Assembly: GCA_027486585.1 (NCBI GenBank)
Contig: JAIXOU010000141.1
Location: 103,551-167,550, forward strand
Direction: 5' to 3'
Length of the DNA: 64,000 nucleotides
From: Verrucomicrobiaceae bacterium
GTDB lineage: Bacteria; Verrucomicrobiota; Verrucomicrobiia; Verrucomicrobiales; Verrucomicrobiaceae
The translations under genes were made by a program, and so were the position numbers. Under the pieces are notes generated by a model, which was given only the letters and a program-made list of their open reading frames with translations, was not told the origin of the DNA and searched no databases. Of the stretch, positions 1 to 8,209 are shown piece by piece. The first letter of the stretch is position 1; each line of letters opens with the position of its first letter.

Positions 1-1621
1 CAATATGACGGCTGTTTTCGATAAGGGCCTGTTTCTTTTGTTCAGGTGTGAGCTGCTGCTCTTTCGCCGCAAGACCAGCGCGTTTGAGGAAAACCTTCAG
101 GGCTCGTAGCAACCGGCGTTCGGCTTCTTCGTCATCCAAGCAAAAGTTCCATTCTTCATCAGGCTCCTGACCATGGATAAAATTTTCCAGCACATCGAAC
201 AACTCGTCCCGGTTGAGAGTGTCATTGATTTCGGGCTGCCTGTCATCAATCTCCACGAGAAGTGCGTCAAGCCAAGCTGTGGCTTCGGCCAGAGACGCGT
301 TCTTTGGAAGCGGAACAACGGCCTTCCAAGAAGCCTCAGGGGCTGCTGGGGAGCCGCTGAGGGAAGGATGAAGCGCAGGCGCCTGGGTGCTGTGATCCCA
401 GACTGGATGATGATAGGGGCGTCCTTCATTGTAGCACCAGAAAGACGCATCGAACGGCAACTCACCTCGCTTCCACATTTCTGAGGTATGATACAATGCA
501 TTGGCGTCATTAAAGTGCGCCCAGACGATCCCATCTCTGCATTCGATACCAGTCAGCTCACCGCTCTTTTTGTTTTTGACGACTTTAACGATTAAAGCCA
601 CCCAAGCCCGCGCCTCTTCTTCAGTCCTTCCCGTTAAGGGAATGCCCACCGAGCACCGATCATCGTCCTTCACATACCTCGGCCCGCTGCACTGCCGATA
701 AAACTGAGCCAGCTTGATCAGTCCCGAATGGCTCATGAAGTCGCCGTACACCCACTGCTCGACACGTTCACCGCTTGTCGCATCCATCGCTGTGCCGAAG
801 AACTTGTCCTGAGTCTCCCACCGTCCGGTGGTCGGAGACTTCTTCCAGGCCAGCGCGGTCAGTTCGGGCTCCGCATCTCCTTGGCTCCTGAACCAGCCTT
901 CCCAAAACAGATCGCAGTTCGGGCAGTAGGCATGCTGGATACCGCACTCATCGTATCCTTCCAGTTTCGAACGAAGGTTGGAATAGGAAAGGTAGGAGAC
1001 CACCTCTGAGCATTTCAGGCAGTGGGTCACGATCACACCGCTTCGAACGGAGGCCCGAAGGTCTTTTTGATGGTTGAATCGAGTCACCAAAGCCGACGGA
1101 GAGGCCGAGGCAACAGACTTCGGGACGGATGCCACGGAAGATGGTGGCAAAGGCGGGGGCCGGACCTTGCGTGGCGCTCCGATGCACGTCAGCAGCCACA
1201 GGATTAGCCCAATCCCGGAGATAAAGAGCATGAACTTAACTGTCGCTGCTCCACCTTCAGGGATCGATCCTCCACGTATGATGGCGTTGTTGGGGTCATC
1301 TGGAGAATGGACAACGGGCACCGTCGTTTCAAGAGCCCGCTCATCTGTGGTCACTGTTTTGAAGTAGCTCTCTCTGACTGAGAACTCCTTTGTGATGGGC
1401 TGAACCGTATTTTCGGGGAGATAGCGCACTTGCAGCCAGAAGGTGGTTCCAGACCGCTTGCCGACGCGGGTATGCACCCTGGCACTAAGTAGATCTCCAC
1501 GCACCTCAGCTCCCTCACTCTCCAGTAGCTTCCATGCTTCGCCTTGACCATGTGCCACCCAGGCCAGCACCAGCCCCGCCACCACCAATATCAGCCCACC
1601 TAGTCGCAAGTTTTCTCTCAT
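1..1621 (-). CDS. Membrane-anchored zinc-ribbon protein, 3' end cut by window edge
   Basis: A continuous minus-strand frame of 540 codons begins at ATG 1621 and is still open at position 1. The N-terminus (about residues 1-25) is a hydrophobic signal or anchor segment. Residues 30-125 resemble the extracytoplasmic part of DUF3592-type proteins, and a second hydrophobic segment (FMLFISGIGLILWLLTCIG) lies near residue 130. A proline- and serine-rich linker follows, then a zinc-ribbon-like arrangement (THCLKCSE, later AYCPNCDLFW). The rest is soluble and matches no family I recognise. It is a lone gene, with 497 bases of non-coding DNA before the neighbouring plus-strand gene. Function unknown; membrane topology and metal binding are inferred from the motifs only. 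Confidence 0.75.
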   Translation of the reverse strand, partial: MRENLRLGGLILVVAGLVLAWVAHGQGEAWKLLESEGAEVRGDLLSARVHTRVGKRSGTTFWLQVRYLPENTVQPITKEFSVRESYFKTVTTDERALETTVPVVHSPDDPNNAIIRGGSIPEGGAATVKFMLFISGIGLILWLLTCIGAPRKVRPPPLPPSSVASVPKSVASASPSALVTRFNHQKDLRASVRSGVIVTHCLKCSEVVSYLSYSNLRSKLEGYDECGIQHAYCPNCDLFWEGWFRSQGDAEPELTALAWKKSPTTGRWETQDKFFGTAMDATSGERVEQWVYGDFMSHSGLIKLAQFYRQCSGPRYVKDDDRCSVGIPLTGRTEEEARAWVALIVKVVKNKKSGELTGIECRDGIVWAHFNDANALYHTSEMWKRGELPFDASFWCYNEGRPYHHPVWDHSTQAPALHPSLSGSPAAPEASWKAVVPLPKNASLAEATAWLDALLVEIDDRQPEINDTLNRDELFDVLENFIHGQEPDEEWNFCLDDEEAERRLLRALKVFLKRAGLAAKEQQLTPEQKKQALIENSRHI

Positions 1622-2118
1622 GTTTAATATGGCACTTGGTTACTAACTCATGGGGTAGGGCATCAAGAAAATAGAATAAAAACGCTTAACAGCTTATTGG
1701 TTTCAGAGTCAATCACGCCTTAGTCGCCCGTGTCAGAAAAAGCCAGTGTACGCATGGAAGATCGGACGCTCATGTGTTGAAAAAAGATGCCGGGCATTTG
1801 GTGCATCGATGGTCGTTTCCGCCATGGAAGTTGGCATCTATAGACATTAATAGTCATTTCCGCCGTGGCGTGCCATTCGTGCCTGTACTTCTATTCCGGC
1901 TCTGAAGAGGATGGATCGCTCATCGGTCATCAAACAATGGATCCCCGTAGATAACGATTAGCCCAGCTTAAAGGAGTTCGACCTGCACCAGAGCAACGAA
2001 TCCCGCTGGAAACCCTGAGAAGTCCTCTAGGTGACGAACGTATTCTTGTCCTCGATGCTGCAAAAAATCTTGGCACAGCTGGAAGGAAGGCTATGCTCAG
2101 GCGAGTTGAAAATGTACC
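1622..2118. other. Intergenic region with dispersed repeat
   Basis: Non-coding stretch between two divergent genes. It holds one copy of the regional repeat near 1811-1895. I see no convincing gene; short frames reaching into 2031-2288 overlap the next gene and have no recognisable protein character. Confidence 0.5.
1811..1895. repeat. Dispersed intergenic repeat, two 41-bp units plus tail
   Basis: The motif GGTCGTTTCCGCCATGG starts at 1811, and a diverged second copy starts exactly 41 bases later at 1852. It is followed by a tail (GCCATTCGTGCCTGTACTTC) matching the tails at about 7831 and 12371. The unit is partly palindromic around CCATGG. Related copies lie at 4421, 7780 and 12330. Confidence 0.7.
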
Positions 2119-4362
2119 ATGAATCTCGCCTCAGCTATCTCATGCTGGTTCAAAACCGGCCTTCAAGCCCTCCATTCGTCCTTCCACGTTCGGATTTCGT
2201 CATTTTTCCTCTCCGCTCTCTCCCCAGCCCCCCGCACACCCACGCTCTTGGGCCATTCCGGCTCGGCCCCTCAAAAGCAATTTCCTAGCAGCCTCTGGCT
2301 TTGTCTCCTCACCTTCCTGCCATGCCTCGACTTGCCAGCCCTGGATGTGACGCTCGACTCATCCGAAGCAGTGAGTTCGCTGAACACACCGGTCATCCTG
2401 ACCGTGGCCGACCCCCCAGATGATGGCACGCTGCGCTTCCAGTGGCTGAAGAACGGGAGGATTATTCCCGGGCAGACCGGTTTCACGCTGGAGATCCTTG
2501 AGGCCCGCCCCCAGGATGCCGGCCACTACCAGGCACGTGTCGCGGACGCTGAAGGGAACTCGGGAATCAGCCGGAAAACACCTGTGGTTATCGTGGAGAG
2601 CCAGGAGCAAAAGGATGTCATCATCTCCAGTCATTCACTGGTTCTACAGCCACGATTTTGGGGACCGGTGGACCGTATCTTCTGGGTGGGTCAAGAACGG
2701 TTTGGCCAGCCAAAGGTGCTCAAGGAAACTTGGTGGGTGCGCGGCACTCAAACCGCCCGCTTGCGCGTCTACTCCTACTTCATGCTTCCCAGGACGATCT
2801 ACTGCATGGCCAGGGTGGGTGAGTCAGACATACAGCTTGGGAGCTTTGCTTTTGAATACGACTTTTGGGAGCCGCCTAACGCGGCACCCCGCTTTCACTA
2901 TGCACCCTGGGATATTGATGCCATGGTGGGCGCGGAGATCGGGCAGTCCAACTTTCAAACTGACGGTGGAACGATCATGGTTACCGGCATGCCACCTGGA
3001 GTCATTTCTGGGGAGGCTATGCTGGCAGGGACACCCACGAAAGCCGGCAACTACCGGCTGCAGTGGAAACTGCTGAATGCGGCGGGACGCGTCACCGACA
3101 CCTCACAAAGCTGGGTTTTCGTCCGTGATCCCAAAAAACCAGCGCCAGGTGTCGTTCCTGGTCTGTGGGCCGGCGAAGTGCTGGGCGGCATTGGTCAGAT
3201 TCCCGTGCCTGGCTTTTCAGCAGGCCTGATCGAAGTCCAGACCTCCGCACAGGGTGTCTTCTCAGGTTCGCTGCGGCTGGGGCATTATCGCTGGCCTTTG
3301 GCAGGCGCCCTGCGCTGGGATGGTGAGTTCTTCCGAAGCCGGGTGGTACTCAGGCCTCCCGCGGGAGTCAAACGCTTCGCCTGCGTCCTGCAGGGCTACA
3401 CAGACAATCCCAGTCTCACGGTCTCGTTTGAAGTCGAGTTCACCCAGCCCCTGGGTGAAGACGCCGCAGGATGGGAACTTATCGGCGCGCTCTGGAACCC
3501 CAGCGCACCAGACTCAGCAGATGTGCTGAGGCCGGCAGGTCTGGGGCGCATCACGGCCCTTCTGCAAACCGATGAGATCGCGGATGGATATGTGCTCGGC
3601 CATGGATTCATGACCGCCGTGCCCGCGCAAAGGCTTCAGAGGATGAACATCATCGGCACGCTGCCGGACGGTAGCGGGATCACGGGCTCCATGCCCGTGG
3701 TGTCTGGACAGCCTTTCTCGGTGATCTTTTACCACCCGCTCCAGAAGAATGGCGAAAACCTGCAGGGCAGGCTGGAGATGATGGGCGTCCCATGGTCCAG
3801 CTTTGACGAGCCTGTTATGCAAGGTAATCTGACTTGGCAGCGCCTGCCCGTCCAAGGCAAGGGATGGGTGGCAGGAAGGGTCAAAGAGTGGCTGCTGTCC
3901 GTTAGAGGTGAGCTGTTCTTCCAGCCAGATACCGGCCCGCTGCTGCCCTCCACCCTACCAGGAACAGAAGCCTTCGTCCGGTTGAGCGGCGGAAGCGCCT
4001 TCGCCAATTTCATCCCCCGGGAAAACATTCCCTTCGATCTCAAGCCAGATCATCAGGCGGTGTTTCCGAAGCCAGACCCTCGCAGCTTCAAGCTCGACAT
4101 CTATGCGCCTACGGGATTTTTCACCGGTAGTTTCAAGCTGCTGGAAGGCGGCGAGGGTACGGCCATGAAGTCCCGGACCATGAATTTCCGCGGGATGATG
4201 GTGCCTGGGCTGAGCCGGGGAGGAGGTTTCTTCCATTTCAAGGCACCGTCCTCAAGGCCTGATGATGCGTCGGTCTTCTACTCAGGTGCTCTCGATATTT
4301 TCAGAGCCGATGATGAGCTTGCTTTCGAACCTCCGGCTTCCACTTCCCCCCAAGACCGCTAA
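2119..4362 (+). CDS. Secreted Ig-like domain protein (verrucomicrobial surface type)
   Basis: A large exported protein of unknown function. A hydrophobic stretch (SLWLCLLTFLPCLDLPALD, about residues 57-75) looks like the real export signal. The 56 residues before it are atypical, so the true start is uncertain and may be a non-ATG codon. An immunoglobulin-like domain (about residues 76-160, LRFQWLKNGRIIPGQTG...DAGHYQARV) follows, then a putative Ig/cadherin-like part. Two repeats of the G-x-F-x-G-S-hydrophobic-L type lie around residues 370-440 and 655-735. Such repeats occur in verrucomicrobial surface or fibre-like proteins. No catalytic residues were recognised. A copy of the regional hairpin repeat begins 27 bases after the stop. 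Confidence 0.7.
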   Translation: MNLASAISCWFKTGLQALHSSFHVRISSFFLSALSPAPRTPTLLGHSGSAPQKQFPSSLWLCLLTFLPCLDLPALDVTLDSSEAVSSLNTPVILTVADPPDDGTLRFQWLKNGRIIPGQTGFTLEILEARPQDAGHYQARVADAEGNSGISRKTPVVIVESQEQKDVIISSHSLVLQPRFWGPVDRIFWVGQERFGQPKVLKETWWVRGTQTARLRVYSYFMLPRTIYCMARVGESDIQLGSFAFEYDFWEPPNAAPRFHYAPWDIDAMVGAEIGQSNFQTDGGTIMVTGMPPGVISGEAMLAGTPTKAGNYRLQWKLLNAAGRVTDTSQSWVFVRDPKKPAPGVVPGLWAGEVLGGIGQIPVPGFSAGLIEVQTSAQGVFSGSLRLGHYRWPLAGALRWDGEFFRSRVVLRPPAGVKRFACVLQGYTDNPSLTVSFEVEFTQPLGEDAAGWELIGALWNPSAPDSADVLRPAGLGRITALLQTDEIADGYVLGHGFMTAVPAQRLQRMNIIGTLPDGSGITGSMPVVSGQPFSVIFYHPLQKNGENLQGRLEMMGVPWSSFDEPVMQGNLTWQRLPVQGKGWVAGRVKEWLLSVRGELFFQPDTGPLLPSTLPGTEAFVRLSGGSAFANFIPRENIPFDLKPDHQAVFPKPDPRSFKLDIYAPTGFFTGSFKLLEGGEGTAMKSRTMNFRGMMVPGLSRGGGFFHFKAPSSRPDDASVFYSGALDIFRADDELAFEPPASTSPQDR

Positions 4363-4389
4363 GCCTGGGATTTGCGCTGGTTGAAAATA

Positions 4390-4413
4390 AGACAAAGTGT
4401 CTGTCCGTCTATT
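4390..4413. repeat. Hairpin module of the dispersed repeat
   Basis: AGACA-AAG-TGTCT forms a perfect 5-bp stem with a 3-base loop (4390-4402), followed by the conserved tail GTCCGTCTATT. It lies 27 bases after the stop of the preceding gene. Related hairpins at 7087, 7838, 9092 and 13948 keep the AAG or AAC loop. Confidence 0.7.
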
Positions 4414-4420
4414 GGGTTTC

Positions 4421-4515
4421 CGAAGGTTGTTTCCGCCATGGAAGTTAGCATCTAAAGGCTTCGAAGGTCGTTTCCACCACGGAAGTTGGCATTGAAAGAC
4501 TTCGAAGGGTATTTC
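4421..4515. repeat. 41-bp tandem repeat, about 2.3 copies
   Basis: CGAAGG recurs at 4421, 4462 and 4503, giving an exact 41-bp period. Each unit contains the core TTTCCRCCAYGGAAGTTRGC. The third copy is truncated. The same units occur near 1811 and 7780. Confidence 0.8.
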
Positions 4516-4774
4516 CCAAAGGACGCAAAAAAGATCCCTAGCTTTTAGTGCAGTATTGCAGCTCATTTTCCTTTTGATCTAAGCAAGGAATTCTACCCAA
4601 ATCCTTGACCATCAGTTGCTTCTCCACGCCCTATCTTGCCGCGAAAGTATGGGCACAGAGGCAGTCCCCCTTGAAGGGCATCCGACGCTTTTTGGGCCGT
4701 GTGCGGAAGCCGTCTTGTCAATTTCAGCCTACTTTATCCTTGCGAATCAACCAAGCGACTAGCATCGTGTTACC

Positions 4775-4987
4775 ATGACAACGACTGAGGTTCGCCAACA
4801 GATTGATGACATGAGCGAGGAAGATCGTTTTTTTGCTTCTGCTTATCTCTTGCACCTTTCGAACGAGAAAGACGAAGATAGGCAATCTCGTCTGGAGGCG
4901 CGGATGAACCGGATGGACTCGGGGCAAAAATTCACCTTAGAGCAGCTAGAGGATGTTCATCAACGCTTGGAATCTCAAGGGCTATAA
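4775..4987 (+). CDS. Putative antitoxin of a type II toxin-antitoxin pair
   Basis: A 70-residue, charged, mostly helical protein starting at ATG 4775 and ending 2 bases before the next gene. It has no clear DNA-binding motif. The call rests mainly on context: size, acidic/helical character and tight coupling with a RelE/ParE-like small basic protein downstream. Proteins of this kind normally bind and neutralise the toxin and may repress their own operon. It differs in sequence from the antitoxin at 7415-7645. Confidence 0.55.
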   Translation: MTTTEVRQQIDDMSEEDRFFASAYLLHLSNEKDEDRQSRLEARMNRMDSGQKFTLEQLEDVHQRLESQGL

Positions 4988-4989
4988 TC

Positions 4990-5247
4990 ATGGCTGAGAA
5001 GCCTCAAATTGTGTTAGATGAAGAAGTGATGCGCTTCGTTTTAGCGGCACCTGCTACCAAGAGACGCAGGCTCATGGCTCAGTTAGACCATCTCCGAAAC
5101 CACAGCTTCGAACCCGCAGATTTTCGTGAGAAAGACCGTTCAGGCCGTTGGCTTAGCGTCAAAGCGCTTCGCCCATTTCTCATCACCTACTGGCAAGATG
5201 ATGCTGTAGATGAACTGAGAATCGTGGACATTCAGCATTTGCGTTGA
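4990..5247 (+). CDS. RelE/ParE-like toxin, putative
   Basis: An 85-residue protein immediately downstream of the putative antitoxin. The C-terminal half (about residues 55-85: WLSVKALRPFLITYWQDDAVDELRIVDIQHLR) follows the RelE/ParE pattern, in which a core strand is followed by a hydrophobic strand, an acidic turn and a final I-x-x-I strand. In known RelE relatives this fold cleaves ribosome-bound mRNA, while ParE relatives act on gyrase; which applies here cannot be read from the sequence. The classic catalytic residues are not clear, so function is inferred from fold pattern and gene pairing. Confidence 0.6.
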   Translation: MAEKPQIVLDEEVMRFVLAAPATKRRRLMAQLDHLRNHSFEPADFREKDRSGRWLSVKALRPFLITYWQDDAVDELRIVDIQHLR

Positions 5248-5255
5248 CTTGAAAG

Positions 5256-5510
5256 TCAAAGGGCGAACCAGAGCGCGAGATGCAGAGCGCCGATGTAGAG
5301 CACCCAGACATGCATGCGGCCGTACATGAGTCCACCGCTTGTTTCGCTGGGCGTGTCGCCACAGCGGCCAAACCATTCATCCTGTTTTTTCCAGAGGAGA
5401 ACTCCTGCGGGGATTAGAACGAGCAGGCCGATCACACCGACGGTTCTCATGACTAATTGGCCTTCGGGTGTCATCTTGGCCAGGAGGGGGAAGCATTGAA
5501 TCAGATTCAT
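5256..5510 (-). CDS. Small two-helix membrane protein
   Basis: An 84-residue protein from ATG 5510; a GTG at 5519 would add three residues. It has a hydrophobic segment (about residues 23-43, VGVIGLLVLIPAGVLLW), a charged middle (KKQDEWFGRCGDTPSE) and a second hydrophobic segment at the C-terminus (VWVLYIGALHLALWFAL), suggesting two membrane passes. No family was recognised. It is convergent with the toxin gene, 8 bases apart. Confidence 0.5.
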   Translation of the reverse strand: MNLIQCFPLLAKMTPEGQLVMRTVGVIGLLVLIPAGVLLWKKQDEWFGRCGDTPSETSGGLMYGRMHVWVLYIGALHLALWFAL

Positions 5511-5596
5511 GTCCGCCACGTTCGCCTCAGCACGTGAAGCAGCCAGATACAGATGGTCAAATACGTGACCAGTACAGATGCTGACCCCAAGTTTCG

Positions 5597-7019
5597 TTAC
5601 TCAGCGAGCCGCTTGGCTAGATCGCCGAGAGTACTGATGGCTCCAGCGATGCGTGCTGACCAATGTTCACCGCACGAGATGCGGATGCAGTTGGTGTAGC
5701 GTTGATCGAGAGAAAACATGTGACCGGGTGCGATGCTGATGCCGCGTGCCAGCGCCCGTTCATAAAGTTGCAGGGCATCCACCTGGGGCGGCATGGTGAC
5801 CCAGAGCAGGAAACCACCCTGCGGTGAAGTGACCGTTGTGCCCGCAGGAAAGGCCCCGAGGATGGCGCGCCGCACTTGCATCACGTTGTTCTTGTAGATC
5901 GCGCGCGCTCCCCTCAGCCAGTGGTCGTAGCCGCCCTCGGCTAGGAAGCCGGCAATTGCGAGTTCCGGCAGAGTCGCCGTCGCCAGCGTGTGAGTCAGCT
6001 TGGCCGTTCGAATTTGGTGGTAAAAGCGTCCTGGAGTGACCCAGCCAACTCGATATCCAGGGGCCAGTGTCTTCGAAAAGGAACTGCAAAACAAGACGAT
6101 GCCCGAGTCATCATAGGACTTGCAGGTTCGGGATCGCTTGGCCCCGAAAGGCAGCTCGCCAAAGACGTCATCCTCGATCAGCGGGATCTCGTGCTTTTTG
6201 CAAAGGGCCACGAGCTGCTGTTTGGCATCCTCAGGCATCGTGGCTCCGAGAGGATTGCTGAAGGCTGGAAGCACGATGCAGGCGGCCACCTGCTGATGCT
6301 TCAATGCACTCTTCAACAGATCCAGCCTCATACCGTGCTGAGGATCGGTGGGGATCTCCAGCACACGCAGGGCGAGTGCCTCAAGGACATGCAGCAGGCC
6401 AAAGTAGGTGGGGGTCTCCACGACCACCACATCGCCGGGTTGAGTGACAGCACGCAGGCAGAGCATCAGCGCCTCGGTGGCTCCGCAGGTGGTGATGATC
6501 TCTGCGGGCGAGACGACCGCACCGCCCTTGAGCATGCGCTTGCTGATCTGCCGCCTCAGCGTCTCAGAACCCGGTGGTAGATCATACATGACACCTCGTG
6601 ATCCCGCGTGGCGCGCTTTTTCAGCGAGCATGCGGTTTAGCTTCACCGTCGGCAGGATATCTGCGCTCGGCACCGCACCCCCAAGCGCGATTAAGTTCGC
6701 CGATGCCACGGCATCAAACAGGCTGGCGTGGAGATTGCCAAGGCTGCCCGACATGGGAACATGCGGAGGGTGTTGGTCGCAGGTCCAGGTCTGTCTTGGG
6801 GGATGGATGTTTGACAAAAAATCCAGACTTGGGCTGCGGCTCCACCAGCCCTCGTGATTCGAGTTCTACGAAAGCCTGGACAGCCGTGCTCATGCTGACG
6901 CGGTGTTGATCGCAGACAGCACGCAAGGAGGGTGTGCGCTCGCCGGGACGCAGCACACCATCACTGATCAACTTCGCGACTGCGTTGGCGATTTGGATGT
7001 AGAGCGGCAGTCGAGCCAT
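5597..7019 (-). pseudogene. MocR-type GntR/aminotransferase regulator, frameshifted
   Basis: A GntR winged-helix DNA-binding domain starts at ATG 7019 (PLYIQIANAVAKLI...GERTPSLRAVCDQHRVSMSTAVQAFVELESRGLV). It is followed, in the next frame, by a complete fold-type I PLP aminotransferase-like domain to 5597 (TCGATEALMLCLRAV, ETPTYFGLLHVLEAL, FCSSFSKTLAPGYRVGWV; the SFSK lysine would bind PLP). MocR regulators carry both domains in one chain of about 470 residues. The span is 1,423 bases, one more than a multiple of three, so a single extra base fits a 473-residue protein. The shift lies between about 6750 and 6780; the GGG at 6768-6770 is the best candidate. Either the gene is broken or this is a sequence error. 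MocR proteins often sense PLP or amino-compound ligands. Confidence 0.8.
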
Positions 7020-7071
7020 GGCAGCAACAAAGAGGGCAGGAAGCGATGTCTGACAAACGGCAAGGCTATGA

Positions 7072-7113
7072 ATCTATGGGAATGGGAGACAAAGTGGCTT
7101 TCCCTCCATAGAT
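7072..7113. repeat. Extended hairpin copy of the dispersed repeat
   Basis: Outer arms ATCTATGG (7072-7079) and CCATAGAT (7106-7113) enclose GGGAA/TTCCC and the core AGACA-AAG-TGGCT (7087-7099). It lies just past the stop codon of the minus-strand ParE gene, in keeping with other copies placed after stop codons. Confidence 0.65.
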
Positions 7114-7118
7114 ATTTC

Positions 7119-7418
7119 CTACAGGTCGGTGAATGAGCCGCGATAGGTTTCTGGGTGTCTCGCGCTGTGTAGCAGGGCTCCAAAGTAGATCACCTCATCC
7201 TCGACCAAATAATAGATGATGTAAGGGAAGCGGGGAATGAGGCAGCGGCGCACACGCCCATCAAATACTCGCCAGCGCAGCGGGTCAGATTGAATCTCCA
7301 AAGCTGCGTTTTCGACCGTCTGCACGAAGCGCCTGCCGAGTGCCTTGTCTTCGGCGCTGTAGCGCCCGGTAACGCAGCAGAGCTCTGCCTGGAACTGCTC
7401 CGAATAGACGATCTTCAT
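7119..7418 (-). CDS. ParE/RelE-family toxin
   Basis: A 99-residue protein of the RelE/ParE superfamily. The opening MKIVYSEQFQAEL, the helical region FVQTVENAALEIQSDPLRWRVF and the strand series RRCLIPRFPYIIYYLVEDEVIYFGALLHSARHPETY match the ParE/RelE pattern, including the YxxY and final H-x-x-RxPxxW/Y-like end. It overlaps the upstream antitoxin gene by 4 bases (ATGA), typical of translational coupling. The toxin presumably targets gyrase or translation; the target is not evident from sequence. Confidence 0.85.
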   Translation of the reverse strand: MKIVYSEQFQAELCCVTGRYSAEDKALGRRFVQTVENAALEIQSDPLRWRVFDGRVRRCLIPRFPYIIYYLVEDEVIYFGALLHSARHPETYRGSFTDL

Positions 7419-7645
7419 GCAGCCAGGGCCTTGGCGGCAGCAAAGACCTCGTCGTGGCTCAAGCCTTTTTCACGCCCGGCTTTAAAGGCCTCAAACCTTC
7501 TCTCGACCTCAGCAGCGATGGTGGCGTCGTTTTCCCATTGGGCCGGTAAATCGGCATCTACCGTCTCCCAGATGATTTCAGCCAAAAAACGCCGCTCTTC
7601 AGAGGGGAGACGCGAGACTTGAGCAAAGAGTTCGTGGGTTGCCAT
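7415..7645 (-). CDS. Addiction-module antitoxin
   Basis: A 76-residue antitoxin of the small helical 'addiction module component' type, which pairs with RelE/ParE toxins. Visible features are an N-terminal helix (LFAQVSRLPSEERRFLAEIIWETV) and a C-terminal segment rich in E, R and K with the ending LSHDEVFAAAKALAA. It starts at ATG 7645 and overlaps the toxin by 4 bases, so antitoxin is made first. The pair differs from the one at 4775-5247. Confidence 0.8.
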   Translation of the reverse strand: MATHELFAQVSRLPSEERRFLAEIIWETVDADLPAQWENDATIAAEVERRFEAFKAGREKGLSHDEVFAAAKALAA

Positions 7646-8209
7646 GATGAAGCAAAGTAACGGATAGCGCCTGCAAAGCCAAGCGTAGATTTTGTTGTAG
7701 CACTAAGTTTCACAACGACAGGAGGCCATTCATTTTCTGCCAGTTGGTTTTTTGAAATCTTTCCCAGGCTGATGACGGATGGCGTGAAGTTGGCAGCGAA
7801 AGGCTTCAAAGGTCATTCCCACCATGGCGTGTCATTCGGAACAGACAAAGTGCCTGTTCCTCTATTGCGGTCTCTGACCTTTAGCGCGGTTCAGCGTTGG
7901 GAATTATGGTTCACCTACAATGCTGTTGCTGCCCAAGATGCAATGCAATGCAAAGCTGATCCAGCTCCCGAAGTATGCATTTCAGAAATAATATTTGGGT
8001 TAACCTAATTAAGGTGTCGGTAAAAGTAGGTTAGGCGGATGACACTCCACCGTGAAAAACCAAGGCGAACTTCTCGATCTTTCACTTTGGATGATTCCTG
8101 AAAGCTTTGAACTCAGATAACCAATTATGTTGATTCGGACCGCCAAAAATCTGCGTCCCTTCCATAGCTAAAGCGGCTCGTTCCTAGAACACAATTTTCC
8201 ATTTTAAAC
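7646..8209. other. Intergenic region with dispersed repeat
   Basis: About 560 non-coding bases between the antitoxin start and a secreted-protein gene. It contains a repeat copy (about 7780-7870). The frame at 7772-8008 runs through the repeat and has no protein-like features, so I do not call it. Nothing else is recognisable. Confidence 0.5.
7780..7870. repeat. Dispersed repeat: 41-bp units joined to hairpin
   Basis: This copy shows both modules together. A unit remnant (GAAGTTGGCAGCGAAAGGCTTC) leads into CCCACCATGGCGTG, then into a hairpin with 7-bp outer arms GGAACAG (7838-7844) and CTGTTCC (7854-7860), and the tail TCTATTG. Confidence 0.75.

Larger units (their letters stand above)
4363..4774. 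other. Intergenic region with hairpin and tandem repeats
   Basis: About 410 non-coding bases. The first 150 contain the regional hairpin repeat (4390-4402) and the 41-bp tandem units (4421-4515). The remainder up to the toxin-antitoxin pair shows no gene; it presumably carries that pair's promoter, but no clear -35/-10 pair stands out. Confidence 0.5.

Noticed and set aside
4421..4515. CRISPR-like array
   Set aside because: The 41-bp units are directly tandem with no unique spacers, and no cas genes are near.
5990..6580. A 196-codon plus-strand frame
   Set aside because: Shadow of the aminotransferase domain of the MocR gene.
7772..8008. A 78-residue open frame
   Set aside because: It overlaps the dispersed repeat and has no protein-like pattern.
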